Below are positions 17,289-25,869 of a stretch of 64,000 bases of DNA, piece after piece. The notes below the pieces were generated by a model. That model was not told the DNA's origin. It made no database searches and was given only the letters and a program-made list of their open reading frames with translations. This stretch comes from Loigolactobacillus zhaoyuanensis (GTDB lineage: Bacteria; Bacillota; Bacilli; Lactobacillales; Lactobacillaceae). The stretch is taken from the NCBI RefSeq assembly GCF_003946385.1, contig NZ_RHOE01000005.1:1-64000 (forward strand), given 5' to 3'. A program made the translations under genes and the position numbers. Within the stretch, counting starts at the first letter, position 1. The number at the start of each line of letters is the position of its first letter.

Positions 17289-18818
17289 GTGTTTAGAAAT
17301 ATTAAAAGGTTCAGTAAATCAAATTCTTTATTAATTGTATACACTTTATTCGTAGGAATCGTTGTTTACGGAATAAAAATGTTCAATACAAACTATGCTA
17401 TGGATACAATCCAACTAATGACTAATTATTCTGAAACGTTACGCCATTGGATAGCAATTGATCGTCCAGGAATGGTTCTACTAAAACGGTTATTATTTGG
17501 TGGTTATACTAATGTGTATTTACTAAATGTATTGAGTTTTGCTTGTTTAATTTTGACTAGTTTAATGATTTGTTATCTAGTGTACCGGGTTTTAGGAGAG
17601 CATTATTCAACAACTAAAATTTTTATTATACCCAGTTTGTTTATTACCAGCCAACTATTTGTTTATCAATATTATTTTGTTTTACAGAATTTTGAATTTT
17701 CCTTAATGATGATCGTTACTACGTTATCCGTTATTTTAACTTTTCAAACAACTAGAAATTTCACGATTCAGAATTTGTTTGCAACCGCATGTTTAATATT
17801 TGCGCTAACTGTATATCAATCATTTATATTGTATTATGTTGCTTTGGTTTCGTTTGTTAGCTTATTGATCATTTATCGAAACCAAATAGGAGATTCCATT
17901 GTTAGTATACGAAACTTATTAAAGTTAGTAACGCCATACATAATGATCCTCTTTACTAGTTTAATAGGGTACTTTGTCTTAAATAAAGTGATTCAAAATT
18001 ATTATAATGTCCCAGCATCTTCATATTTGAGGGATCAGTCTTTATGGGGAACAATGCCTTTTAAAACAGTTTTATTACATTTACTGGGGGGCTTAAAGGT
18101 AGTTATCTTTCCGGCTAAAGGGGATCTAATCTATAATTATCTTTTATTGGTGAGTTTAATCTTAAGCTTGTTTGTACTTATAATTCAATACTTGCGTCAT
18201 TTGAAGTCTAAACTTAGTTTTTTTATCGCGTTATGCACATTATTTTTATCGATCTTTATCATGATTTTCGTAGCCGGTAAAGCACCGAATGCGCGTACCT
18301 TGGTACCGGTATATCCATTTGTCGTGGCAATTGTTGTATTTGTGGATAGTTTATATTTCACTAAAAGAATTGGCAAAATAGTGCTTATTGGGATAACTGC
18401 TTTTTACACTTTTAGTCAAGTTAATTTAACAACAAATTTATTATTTGCCGATCAAATGAAATATGAAGAAGATCAGCGTAAAATTGAACGAATAACAACT
18501 AGTATCGATAATTTGGGCTTGAATCATCCAGAAAACTATAAATTAATGTTTGTAGGTGTTTGGCCATCGCAGTCATCACTTATACTGACGAGTGATATGC
18601 TTGGACTATCAATGTTCCAGTTTGGTCAATTTACGGGTGACAGCTATGCTTCAACAATAAATATATTGAAAATCATGCAGACTATGGGGATTCAGTATCA
18701 AGCAATGACACATGACGAATTTTTAAACTTAGAGCCTAATGCCGATAATATGCCGGAGTATCCTGCTAAGGGTTCGATAAAGGTTGTCGATAACACTATT
18801 ATTGTGAAACTAAAATGA
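17289..18818 (+). CDS. GtrII-like polytopic membrane protein (putative glucosyltransferase)
   Basis: A 509-residue membrane protein with about ten hydrophobic segments and a C-terminal soluble tail of about 110 residues. The N-terminal loop with DTIQLMTNYSETLRHWIAIDRPG, containing acidic and RPG residues near the start of a large loop, resembles GtrII/GtrB-partner glucosyltransferases that decorate surface polysaccharide with a lipid-linked sugar. The assignment is by fold and topology, not by a strong motif. The gene is clearly richer in A+T than its neighbours, a sign of separate acquisition. GTG 17289 follows AGGGGAG. It opens the polysaccharide region but has its own intergenic gap of 138 nt downstream. 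Confidence 0.6.
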   Translation: MFRNIKRFSKSNSLLIVYTLFVGIVVYGIKMFNTNYAMDTIQLMTNYSETLRHWIAIDRPGMVLLKRLLFGGYTNVYLLNVLSFACLILTSLMICYLVYRVLGEHYSTTKIFIIPSLFITSQLFVYQYYFVLQNFEFSLMMIVTTLSVILTFQTTRNFTIQNLFATACLIFALTVYQSFILYYVALVSFVSLLIIYRNQIGDSIVSIRNLLKLVTPYIMILFTSLIGYFVLNKVIQNYYNVPASSYLRDQSLWGTMPFKTVLLHLLGGLKVVIFPAKGDLIYNYLLLVSLILSLFVLIIQYLRHLKSKLSFFIALCTLFLSIFIMIFVAGKAPNARTLVPVYPFVVAIVVFVDSLYFTKRIGKIVLIGITAFYTFSQVNLTTNLLFADQMKYEEDQRKIERITTSIDNLGLNHPENYKLMFVGVWPSQSSLILTSDMLGLSMFQFGQFTGDSYASTINILKIMQTMGIQYQAMTHDEFLNLEPNADNMPEYPAKGSIKVVDNTIIVKLK

Positions 18819-18956
18819 TGTAGAACTAAATATTGAATAATTCGTTAATTTTAAAGAGAATGGCTGTAATTGCAGACTAATTTCCATACAATAAATAGTA
18901 GTATTGGTTGACTGGTTTTTGTGCCTAAAAATATAGTTTTGAAAGGTAGAAAATAA

Positions 18957-19856
18957 ATGAATACACAAGTGACCGCAGTGATTGTGACTTATAATCGTCT
19001 AACCTTATTGAAAGAAAGTATTGCTGCGGTGCTCGCGCAAACTTATTCAGTGACTAAATTATTAGTGATCAATAATAATAGCACAGATAAAACTGCAGAT
19101 TATTTAGCTGGGCTGGCCGATTCACGGCTACAAGTAGTTAATTTATCTAAGAATCTTGGTGGTTCCGGTGGTTTTACACTTGGTCTACAGCGCGGTTTTA
19201 ACGATACAACCAGCGATTTAGTCTGGTTAATGGATGATGATACTATTCCGGATACCAACGCACTGGCTAAATTAGTGGCTGCAGCCGAATCGTTGAATGG
19301 ACAATTTGGTTTTCTGAGCTCAAATGTGCGATTAATGGATGGAACACCTAATAATGTACCTGAAACAGTTAAGAGTTGGTCGGCTAAATCAGCAAATGGT
19401 CTAATTCAGCTGGCATCTGGTTCATTTGTTTCTCTATTGGTACCGCGTGCCGCTGTAGCTGTAGTTGGTTTGTCGATTCCTGAGTTCTTTATCTGGTTTG
19501 ATGATATTGAGTTTACTCGGCGTTTAACCCACTTTGCACCAGCATACATGGTGTTGGCTGCTAACGTTCTCCACAAAACTAAAGGCGGTCGTGAGCCGGA
19601 TATTTTAACGGATAACGCTGGTCGATTACCGCTCTATTATTATTATTTCCGAAATAAGTATTATTTAGAACGTGTTACTGATGGCCGCAAAGGTGTGTTT
19701 AAGGAATCTTACCGTAATTTTGTTAAGCTATTACAAGTCTTGTTTAGTAAGCAACCGCAACGTTGGCGTAAAATCAGCATTATTATTCGTGGCTGGTCAG
19801 CGGGCAAACATTTTCAGCCTAAAGTTCGAAAAATAAAATCAAATGAGGTGAATTGA
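18957..19856 (+). CDS. Family 2 glycosyltransferase, galactofuranosyl/rhamnosyltransferase-like
   Basis: A 299-residue GT2 enzyme: VIVTYNRLTLL at the N-terminus, NNNSTDKT for the nucleotide, WLMDDDTIPD as the metal-binding acidic triplet, and FIWFDDIEFTRR as the catalytic-base region. The NLGGSGGF segment is shared with galactofuranosyltransferases of the GlfT2 type, which fits the presence of glf (UDP-galactopyranose mutase) at 27.7 kb. It is therefore a candidate Galf transferase, but rhamnosyl transfer is also possible. It is followed without a gap by a second GT gene (GTG right after its TGA), so the pair is translationally coupled. Confidence 0.82.
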   Translation: MNTQVTAVIVTYNRLTLLKESIAAVLAQTYSVTKLLVINNNSTDKTADYLAGLADSRLQVVNLSKNLGGSGGFTLGLQRGFNDTTSDLVWLMDDDTIPDTNALAKLVAAAESLNGQFGFLSSNVRLMDGTPNNVPETVKSWSAKSANGLIQLASGSFVSLLVPRAAVAVVGLSIPEFFIWFDDIEFTRRLTHFAPAYMVLAANVLHKTKGGREPDILTDNAGRLPLYYYYFRNKYYLERVTDGRKGVFKESYRNFVKLLQVLFSKQPQRWRKISIIIRGWSAGKHFQPKVRKIKSNEVN

Positions 19857-20693
19857 GTGCAATTAACTGCAGTTGTTGTTTTTTATCAAACCGAACTACA
19901 GACAGCAATAACGTTACAGTCGCTGGCACAGAGTAGTGGCCCAACAACACAGAAATTATTGGAACAAACTCATTTTGTGCTCTATGATAATTCTCCCCAA
20001 CCACACACAACTGAACAATTAGGCTGGTTACCAGATTTTGAGTATCATCACGATTCACGTAATTTAGGTATCGCAACTGCTTATAACTTTGGTTTAAAAA
20101 AAGCCCAGGAAAATAAAAGCCAATTTTTGTGGCTATTGGATCAAGATACATCCTTAACTGCGGATTTTATTGATCAATTGTGGCAGCAGGTAACGCAATC
20201 GGCAGTAGAACAGGCAATTGTTCCGCAAATTGAAGCTGCTGGTGTTTTAATGTCACCACGTGATATTCGGTCACCGTTTAAGGTTATACCTTTGGCGCTT
20301 GGTCAGCAGCAGCATGCTTTAGCAATTAACTCGGCAGCGATGATCCAAGTTGACTTTTTGAGCCAACTTGGCGGCTTTAGCCAGGATTTTCAATTAGATT
20401 TTTTAGATAATTGGTTATTTTATCAAATTGATCAGCATCAGGGGACTGTTCAGGTATTATCCAGTGTTTTACAGCATGAATTGTCAGTAATGAATACACA
20501 ACAAATTAAAATGCCGCGTTACCGGAGTATTATTACTGCGGAATGGCGTTATTATCACCAATATCAAAAAATTAGCGAATTGCATTATCGATATCATTTG
20601 ATTTTACGTTTTTCCAGTCAGTTATTACTCAAACATGACTTGCCAAAAGCAGCCTATCTATTAAAATTTATCTTTGGGCATCAACCGAAATAA
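19857..20693 (+). CDS. Family 2 glycosyltransferase, rhamnosyltransferase-like
   Basis: A 278-residue enzyme with a modified GT2 core: VVVFYQTEL at the N-terminus, LYDNSPQP in place of the usual nucleotide motif, NLGIATAYNFGL, and WLLDQDTSL as the acidic site. This pattern (NxGxAxAxNxG, DQD) is typical of rhamnosyltransferases such as RfbF/WbbL. dTDP-rhamnose would come from the rml genes just downstream. The start is GTG 19857, which abuts the previous stop; GAGGTG lies 9 nt before it. No in-frame ATG gives a sensible N-terminus. Confidence 0.82.
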   Translation: MQLTAVVVFYQTELQTAITLQSLAQSSGPTTQKLLEQTHFVLYDNSPQPHTTEQLGWLPDFEYHHDSRNLGIATAYNFGLKKAQENKSQFLWLLDQDTSLTADFIDQLWQQVTQSAVEQAIVPQIEAAGVLMSPRDIRSPFKVIPLALGQQQHALAINSAAMIQVDFLSQLGGFSQDFQLDFLDNWLFYQIDQHQGTVQVLSSVLQHELSVMNTQQIKMPRYRSIITAEWRYYHQYQKISELHYRYHLILRFSSQLLLKHDLPKAAYLLKFIFGHQPK

Positions 20694-20704
20694 GAACTGT
20701 TTTT

Positions 20705-20731
20705 TTGCATACGCTTATTTTGTGGTAAAAT
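20705..20731 (+). promoter_or_regulatory. Candidate promoter for the rmlA leader
   Basis: An extended -10 element, TGGTAAAAT (20723-20731), has a TTGCAT hexamer 15 nt upstream of TAAAAT. The spacing is short, so the -35 is doubtful. It would give an untranslated leader of about 360 nt before rmlA. Confidence 0.4.
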
Positions 20732-20749
20732 ATTGAAGGTTAGCGCGGT

Positions 20750-21101
20750 CTAATTTTGAGTAGGAATCTATCCAACTTGTTGATTTATCAACTTAGTGAG
20801 GAAGGACGCTGGCGCTCGTTTCTAGCAACACTAACAGCCAGAATAAATTGTTAGTGCGCTTTAGCTAAGTAATAACGTACTTCCCGCTGTCGATTTCTAC
20901 TGGCGCAACCGGCCGAGTAGAAAGTCGCATCCGTACAGGAAAACAAAGATTTCTGGCAACAGAAATTAATCCCTAATTTTGAGTAGGAGCCTGTCCGACT
21001 TGTTGATTTATCAACTTAGCGAGGAAGGACATCCGTACAGGAAAACAAAGATTTCTGGCAACAGAAATTAATCCCTAATTTTGAGTAGGAGGAACCTCCA
21101 A
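20750..21101 (+). ncRNA. Long repeat-containing leader upstream of rmlA (candidate cis-regulatory RNA)
   Basis: No ORF explains this stretch. It is built of two modules. Module M (about 58 nt, starting CTAATTTTGAGTAGGA) occurs at 20750-20807 and 20973-21030 with five differences. Module N (44 nt, starting ATCCGTACAGG) occurs at 20929-20972 and 21031-21074, identical. A third start of M at 21075-21090 runs into the rmlA ribosome binding site. Between M and N in the first copy lies an extra 121-nt segment with two perfect 8-bp hairpins (CACTAACA/TGTTAGTG and TTTCTACT/AGTAGAAA). M contains the hairpin GTTGA-TTTA-TCAAC. Function is unknown; a regulatory leader is inferred from structure and position. 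Confidence 0.5.
20929..21090 (+). repeat. Tandem direct repeat, period 102 nt, perfect over 60 nt
   Basis: Positions 20929-20988 and 21031-21090 are identical over 60 nt. The repeat ends in GAGTAGGA, which in the second copy is part of the AGGAGG ribosome binding site of rmlA. Confidence 0.9.
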
Positions 21102-21986
21102 ATGAAAGGTATCATTCTAGCAGGTGGCTCGGGCACTCGTTTGTACCCGGTCACAAGGGCAATTTCAAAACAATTGATTCCCGTCTATGATAAGCCGATG
21201 ATCTATTATCCGCTGTCCAGTTTAATGTTGGCCGGTATTCAGGACATTTGTATTATTTCCACACCGAAAGATACGCCGCGCTTTGAAGAGTTATTCGACG
21301 ATGGACATGAATTAGGATTGAATATTTCATACAAAGTCCAAGAACAGCCCAATGGTTTGGCTGAGGCTTTTATTCTGGCTGAAGACTTTATTGCTGGCGA
21401 TTCCGTTTGTTTGATTTTAGGTGATAATATTTTCTATGGTGGCGGCTTGTCCAAAATGTTGCAACAAGCAGCGGCTAAAGAAGTGGGCGCAACGGTTTTT
21501 GGTTATCACGTTAATGATCCAGAACGTTTCGGTGTTGTTGATTTTGATGAAAATCAGCACGCGATTTCGATCGTCGAAAAGCCGGAACATCCGGCTAGTA
21601 ACTACGCGGTAACTGGCTTGTATTTCTATGATAATCAAGTGGTTGAGATCGCTAAGAACATTAAACCTTCTCCACGTGGCGAATTGGAGATCACCGACGT
21701 GAATAAGGAATATTTGCGCCGCGGTCAATTAGACGTTCAATTAATGGGACGTGGTTTTGCTTGGTTGGATACCGGCACCCACGCTTCGTTGCAGCAAGCG
21801 TCTAGCTTCATCGAAACCATCCAAACCCGCCAAAACCTTGAAGTGGCATGCTTAGAAGAAATCGCCTACCGGATGGGTTATATCACTAAAGATAAATTAT
21901 TGGAATTGGCGCAGCCATTAAAGAAAACCGAGTACGGCCAGTACATGATCCGCTTAGCCACAGACCAACTAGATTACTTAGGCTAG
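21102..21986 (+). CDS. rmlA: Glucose-1-phosphate thymidylyltransferase
   Basis: A 294-residue nucleotidyltransferase that makes dTDP-glucose from glucose-1-phosphate and dTTP, the first step to dTDP-L-rhamnose. [11 protein letters not shown] (residues 8-18) is the nucleotide-binding loop; [16 protein letters not shown] and [20 protein letters not shown] are diagnostic for RmlA. ATG 21102 is preceded by AGGAGG; the in-frame TTG at 21081 lies inside the leader repeat and is rejected. The AGGAGG can pair with the CCTCC immediately after it, which could limit initiation. It heads the order rmlA-rmlC-rmlB-rmlD. Confidence 0.97.
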   Translation: MKGIILAGGSGTRLYPVTRAISKQLIPVYDKPMIYYPLSSLMLAGIQDICIISTPKDTPRFEELFDDGHELGLNISYKVQEQPNGLAEAFILAEDFIAGDSVCLILGDNIFYGGGLSKMLQQAAAKEVGATVFGYHVNDPERFGVVDFDENQHAISIVEKPEHPASNYAVTGLYFYDNQVVEIAKNIKPSPRGELEITDVNKEYLRRGQLDVQLMGRGFAWLDTGTHASLQQASSFIETIQTRQNLEVACLEEIAYRMGYITKDKLLELAQPLKKTEYGQYMIRLATDQLDYLG

Positions 21987-21991
21987 AGAGT

Positions 21992-22115
21992 GTTTTGAAA
22001 AAGCGTTCAGCTTCTGAGCACTAGCCTAGTAAGACAATAAGCAGCATGTACTGATGCGTTTGGCTTACGTAGCTAGGCGCAGGAAGCTGCTTTTCCAAAC
22101 ACGTTTCCGCAAAAG
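21992..22115 (+). repeat. Long imperfect inverted repeat in the rmlA-rmlC gap
   Basis: The left arm, starting GTGTTTTGAAAAAGC and ending CTAGTAAG, is imperfectly complementary to the right arm that ends GCTTTTCCAAACAC, over about 40 nt. It leaves a loop of about 30 nt. The opening and closing sequences match the hairpins at 12.9 kb and 49.75 kb, suggesting a dispersed family. Confidence 0.6.
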
Positions 22116-22130
22116 ATAGGGAGATAAACA

Positions 22131-22697
22131 ATGAATGTATTAAAAACAAACTTACAAGATGTCCGCATTGTTGAGACCGATGTATTCGGCGATCATCGCG
22201 GCTTTTTCACTGAAACTTACACGAAGAATAAATTTATCGCTGCTGGGATCGACAATGACTTTAACCAAGATAACCAATCACTATCAATTGAACCCGGTGT
22301 GCTACGCGGCTTACATTACCAATTAGCCCCATATGCGCAAACCAAGTTGTTGCGGGCAATTACCGGTGTGATCTACGATGTTTTGGTGGACGTTCGTAAG
22401 GGTTCACCAACATTTGGCCAATGGGAAGGCTATATTTTAAGCGAATATAACCATCGCCAATTGTTAGTGCCAAAAGGTTTTGCTCACGGTTTTGTTACTT
22501 TGACCCCTAATGTGAACGTCGCTTACAAAGTTGACGGCTACTACGAACCAAAAGCGGATCGGGGCATCGCTTATAACGATCCTGATATTGGTGTCGTTTG
22601 GCCAATGCCGTTGGATCATTTAGTTTTGTCTGAAAAGGATCAACACCATCCGCAATTGAAGGACGCAGAACTGAACTTTACTTGGGAGGCAAAATAA
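22131..22697 (+). CDS. rmlC: dTDP-4-dehydrorhamnose 3,5-epimerase
   Basis: A 188-residue cupin enzyme that epimerises dTDP-4-keto-6-deoxyglucose at C3 and C5. GVLRGLHYQ places the catalytic His at residue 62; DVLVDVRKGSPTFGQW and VPKGFAHGF are family signatures. Length is normal. ATG 22131 follows AGGGAG. Its stop is directly followed by the rmlB ATG, so the two are translationally coupled. Confidence 0.97.
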   Translation: MNVLKTNLQDVRIVETDVFGDHRGFFTETYTKNKFIAAGIDNDFNQDNQSLSIEPGVLRGLHYQLAPYAQTKLLRAITGVIYDVLVDVRKGSPTFGQWEGYILSEYNHRQLLVPKGFAHGFVTLTPNVNVAYKVDGYYEPKADRGIAYNDPDIGVVWPMPLDHLVLSEKDQHHPQLKDAELNFTWEAK

Positions 22698-23681
22698 ATG
22701 AACTTGCTTGTTACCGGTGGTGCCGGCTTTATCGGCGCTAATTTTGTCCATTATATGTTGACTGCTCATCCTGAAGATACGATCGTCAACTTAGACTTAT
22801 TGACCTATGCGGGCAATAGCCATAATTTAGATGATTTAAAGGACGAACCACGGCATCACTTTGTCCACGGTAATATTACCAATCGTGAGTTGGTGACCCA
22901 TTTAGTTCATGAATTCAAAATTGATGGCATTATCAATTTTGCCGCTGAATCTCATGTGGATCGTTCCATCTTGCACCCAGAAGTGTTCATCGAAACCAAC
23001 GTCCAAGGTACGCTAGCGTTGTTAGACGTGGCTAAAAAAGAAAACATCACTAAATATCTACAAGTATCGACGGACGAAGTTTATGGCACGTTAGGTGCAG
23101 AAGGCTACTTCGAAGAAACCTCACCACTACAGCCTAATTCGCCTTACTCTGCCAGTAAAGCGTCCGCCGACATGATCGTCCGCGCTTATTACGAAACTTA
23201 TGGCTTAAACGTGAATATCACCCGTTGTTCCAACAACTACGGGCCTTACCAATTTCCAGAAAAGTTGATCCCATTGATGGTTTCTAACGGGATGGAAGGT
23301 AAAGACTTGCCGATTTATGGTGATGGCAAGAATATTCGTGACTGGTTATACGTCACCGATCATTGCCGCGCCATCGACCTTGTTTTCCGCGAAGGTAAAA
23401 AGGGCGAAGTTTATAACGTTGGCGGTCATAACGAACGGACCAACAACCAGATCGTCCATCGGATCATTGAAGCTTTAGACTTACCAGATTCACGGATTAA
23501 GTATGTGGCTGATCGTTTAGGTCATGATCGGCGGTACGCCATTGATCCGAAGAAAATCGAAACTGAACTCGGCTGGGCACCTGAATATACGTTTGACACT
23601 GGGATCGTGAAAACCATCAAATGGTTCGAAGATAACGAAGCTTGGTGGCAGCCATTGAAGGCGCGCGCTGGATTGAAGTAG
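22698..23681 (+). CDS. rmlB: dTDP-glucose 4,6-dehydratase
   Basis: A 327-residue extended SDR enzyme acting second in dTDP-rhamnose synthesis. GGAGFIGANF near the N-terminus binds NAD; STDEVYG and the YSASK active-site pair (Tyr, Lys) follow; NNYGPYQFPEKLIP and RDWLYVTDH are characteristic of RmlB. It begins at the nucleotide after the rmlC stop. A terminator-like structure separates it from rmlD. Confidence 0.97.
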   Translation: MNLLVTGGAGFIGANFVHYMLTAHPEDTIVNLDLLTYAGNSHNLDDLKDEPRHHFVHGNITNRELVTHLVHEFKIDGIINFAAESHVDRSILHPEVFIETNVQGTLALLDVAKKENITKYLQVSTDEVYGTLGAEGYFEETSPLQPNSPYSASKASADMIVRAYYETYGLNVNITRCSNNYGPYQFPEKLIPLMVSNGMEGKDLPIYGDGKNIRDWLYVTDHCRAIDLVFREGKKGEVYNVGGHNERTNNQIVHRIIEALDLPDSRIKYVADRLGHDRRYAIDPKKIETELGWAPEYTFDTGIVKTIKWFEDNEAWWQPLKARAGLK

Positions 23682-23684
23682 TGG

Positions 23685-23743
23685 AGCGGGGCAAGTGGAA
23701 CACATGCGACATCCGCTAGCGGGGACATTTGCCTTGCTTTTTT
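23685..23743 (+). terminator. Terminator-like hairpin inside the rml operon
   Basis: AGCGGGGCAAGTG can pair along 13 positions with CATTTGCCTTGCT (three G-U pairs), followed by a run of T residues. The loop holds a second small hairpin (CCGCTAGCGG). It lies between rmlB and rmlD, so it may reduce transcription of rmlD and the genes after it. Confidence 0.6.
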
Positions 23744-23779
23744 CGTACATAAAATGAAGTAGAGCGAGGAGCGTTAATT

Positions 23780-24625
23780 ATGCGAATTTTAATTACCGGC
23801 GCTAATGGGCAGCTTGGTACTGAATTACGCCACTTATTAGATGCACGTGAAACTGAATATCGGGCAACTGACAGTAAGGAACTAGACATTACTGACGAAG
23901 CAGCAGTTAGGGCTTATTTTACTGATTTCAAGCCACAAGTTGTTTATCATTGTGCAGCTTTTACGGCAGTTGATGCCGCTGAAGAAGCACCAGGTAAAGC
24001 AGTCAATCAAAAAGTTAACGTTGATGGCACGGCCAATATTGCGGCGGCTGCTAACCAAGTCGGCGCGATCGTGGTTTATATTAGTACTGACTATGTTTTT
24101 GCGGGGGATCAGGATGCTGAATATACCGTTGACGCACAACCAGCGCCGCGCAATGAGTATGGTCGCGCCAAATATGAAGGCGAACAAGCAGTGCAACGGT
24201 TGGCGGATAAATATTACATTATTCGCACCTCATGGGTTTACGGCGAATATGGTAAAAACTTCGTCTACACCATGTTGAATTTGGCTAAAACTTACGATCA
24301 ATTAACGGTGGTCAATGATCAATTCGGTCGACCATCATGGACACGGACCTTGGCTGAATTTATGACCTTTACGCTGGATCATCAACTGGACTACGGCATC
24401 TACCATCTATCCAATGATAATAGTTGTAACTGGTATCAGTTTGCCCAAGCAATTCTTAAGGATAAGGCGGTAACCGTTAGTCCGGTGACCTCTGCTGAAT
24501 ACCCCCAAAAAGCTTGGCGGCCACGGCATTCAATTCTTGATCTAAGTAAAACTAAGGCAACTGGTTTTAAATTACCGACTTGGCAAGAAGCATTAGCGGC
24601 TTTCATGCAAGAAATCAATGCTTAG
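23780..24625 (+). CDS. rmlD: dTDP-4-dehydrorhamnose reductase
   Basis: A 281-residue SDR that completes dTDP-L-rhamnose by NAD(P)H reduction. GANGQLG (residues 7-13) binds the cofactor, STDYVFAG and the YGRAK active-site pair are present, and RTSWVYGEYGKNFVYTML and the C-terminal WRPRHSILDLSKT are RmlD signatures. It lies 98 nt after rmlB, beyond the hairpin, with GCGAGGAGCG as binding site. The Wzz-like gene follows 32 nt downstream. Confidence 0.96.
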   Translation: MRILITGANGQLGTELRHLLDARETEYRATDSKELDITDEAAVRAYFTDFKPQVVYHCAAFTAVDAAEEAPGKAVNQKVNVDGTANIAAAANQVGAIVVYISTDYVFAGDQDAEYTVDAQPAPRNEYGRAKYEGEQAVQRLADKYYIIRTSWVYGEYGKNFVYTMLNLAKTYDQLTVVNDQFGRPSWTRTLAEFMTFTLDHQLDYGIYHLSNDNSCNWYQFAQAILKDKAVTVSPVTSAEYPQKAWRPRHSILDLSKTKATGFKLPTWQEALAAFMQEINA

Positions 24626-24657
24626 TGCAATCAACAACACTTTGAAAAGGTGAGTCT

Positions 24658-25860
24658 ATGTTAGAAAGTAAAAAAATTAGTTGGCGCGAGATCAGTAATG
24701 TCTTGCACCGACGATTATTAATCGAAATTATAGTGGCTCTAGTAGTGCTGGTCGGCGGTTTCTTTGTCTTACATTTAGGCCGTGCGACACCAACAGCAGC
24801 GCCTAAATATACAGCAACGAGCCAAGTTCTATTGACTTTACCTGAAAGTAAGCAGCAGGTGGTCTTGGAGCAAACCGTTAATCCGCAGTATGTGACGACT
24901 TTTGCTGACGTGGTAGGGACTGACTTGATCGCGCGACCAGTAAGAACGAAGTTAGCGCAGCAAGGCATTAAATTATCGTTGTCGGCGTTGGAAAAAATGG
25001 TCGACGCACATACCAATAATAACAATTCTTTAATTGAGATCAATGTGACCACGGACAAGCGAGTAACAGCCAAGCAAATTGCTCAGGTTTACGCTCAAGT
25101 GGCCAGTCAAAATGTAAAACCAATCATGGGTCTAGGTCGTGGCAAGGTAGTCACTCAACCGCGAGTTAATCAAGTGTTAGCCATCCAAAAGTTACCAATA
25201 AAACGGATCGCTATTTTGGTGATCGCGGCAATTATTTTAGGCTTAGCCAGTGGTTGTGTGGTTGAAATTTTAGATCGACGGATTCGTAGCCGTTATTTTG
25301 TGGCGTCAACTTTGGCGGCGACACCACTTATTTTGACCCAACAACCCACCGCTATTGAATTAGCTACTGTGCGTAATACATTGGATATTGCAACCCCACA
25401 CGCGCAGATTTTAGTTGCACAATTGCCTAATGCGAGTTCAGAGCTAACGGCGGCTGTGCAGGCTTTAGCACAACAATATGCAGCTGCTGGTGATCGTGTG
25501 TTGCTAGTTGATCTAGCTACAGATACGGCGATGTTACAGCAATTTGCTGTAGCGACCACGCCGGCGGATTATCAAGGCGGTACAGTAGCACGATTACCAC
25601 AGTCACCAGCTACACCAACTTTGTTGACGCTAGCAGAATTTGAACGTAGCCTAGCACGATTGAAAGGCGATTTTCAGCGGATCATCTTTGTTGCGGCAGG
25701 CGCAGAAATTGTGGGCAACCAACAATTAGCGTTGCATTTAGCTGCTGCTCGTTTATTGTTGCTGCAACAAGGCGTTACCACTAAAAAGGCGGCCTATCAG
25801 TTACAACAACAGTCACAGTCAACAACGCCAGTGAATGTCGTTTTGTATTTTGGTAATTGA
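24658..25860 (+). CDS. Wzz-type chain-length protein fused to a degenerate BY-kinase domain
   Basis: A 400-residue protein. Residues 1-205 are a polysaccharide co-polymerase (Wzz) unit: TM helix about 21-42, an extracytoplasmic domain, and TM helix about 184-205 with a PI-K-R preceding it. From about residue 220 it continues as a bacterial tyrosine-kinase (CpsD/Wze) fold: AELATVRNTLD-like helix, ILVAQLPNASSELTAA, VLLVDLATDTA and VNVVLYF. The P-loop position reads LPNASSEL and has no GxxGxGKT lysine; the C-terminal tyrosine cluster is also missing. It is therefore predicted to be a kinase-dead fusion that may still tune chain length by partner binding. It sits directly after rmlD. Confidence 0.78.
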   Translation: MLESKKISWREISNVLHRRLLIEIIVALVVLVGGFFVLHLGRATPTAAPKYTATSQVLLTLPESKQQVVLEQTVNPQYVTTFADVVGTDLIARPVRTKLAQQGIKLSLSALEKMVDAHTNNNNSLIEINVTTDKRVTAKQIAQVYAQVASQNVKPIMGLGRGKVVTQPRVNQVLAIQKLPIKRIAILVIAAIILGLASGCVVEILDRRIRSRYFVASTLAATPLILTQQPTAIELATVRNTLDIATPHAQILVAQLPNASSELTAAVQALAQQYAAAGDRVLLVDLATDTAMLQQFAVATTPADYQGGTVARLPQSPATPTLLTLAEFERSLARLKGDFQRIIFVAAGAEIVGNQQLALHLAAARLLLLQQGVTTKKAAYQLQQQSQSTTPVNVVLYFGN

Positions 25861-25869
25861 GGTGGTTAG

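Noticed and set aside
20750-21101. CRISPR array
   Set aside because: The repeats in the rmlA leader are too long and too few (period 102 nt, two to three copies), with no unique spacers of regular size and no cas genes.
23882-24278. Overlapping 104- and 112-codon frames inside rmlD
   Set aside because: Both are alternative frames of rmlD without motifs or binding sites.
24615-25073. 152-codon open frame on the - strand
   Set aside because: It lies wholly over the Wzz-fusion gene and the end of rmlD, has no ribosome binding site or recognisable motif, and is a shadow of biased codons on the + strand.
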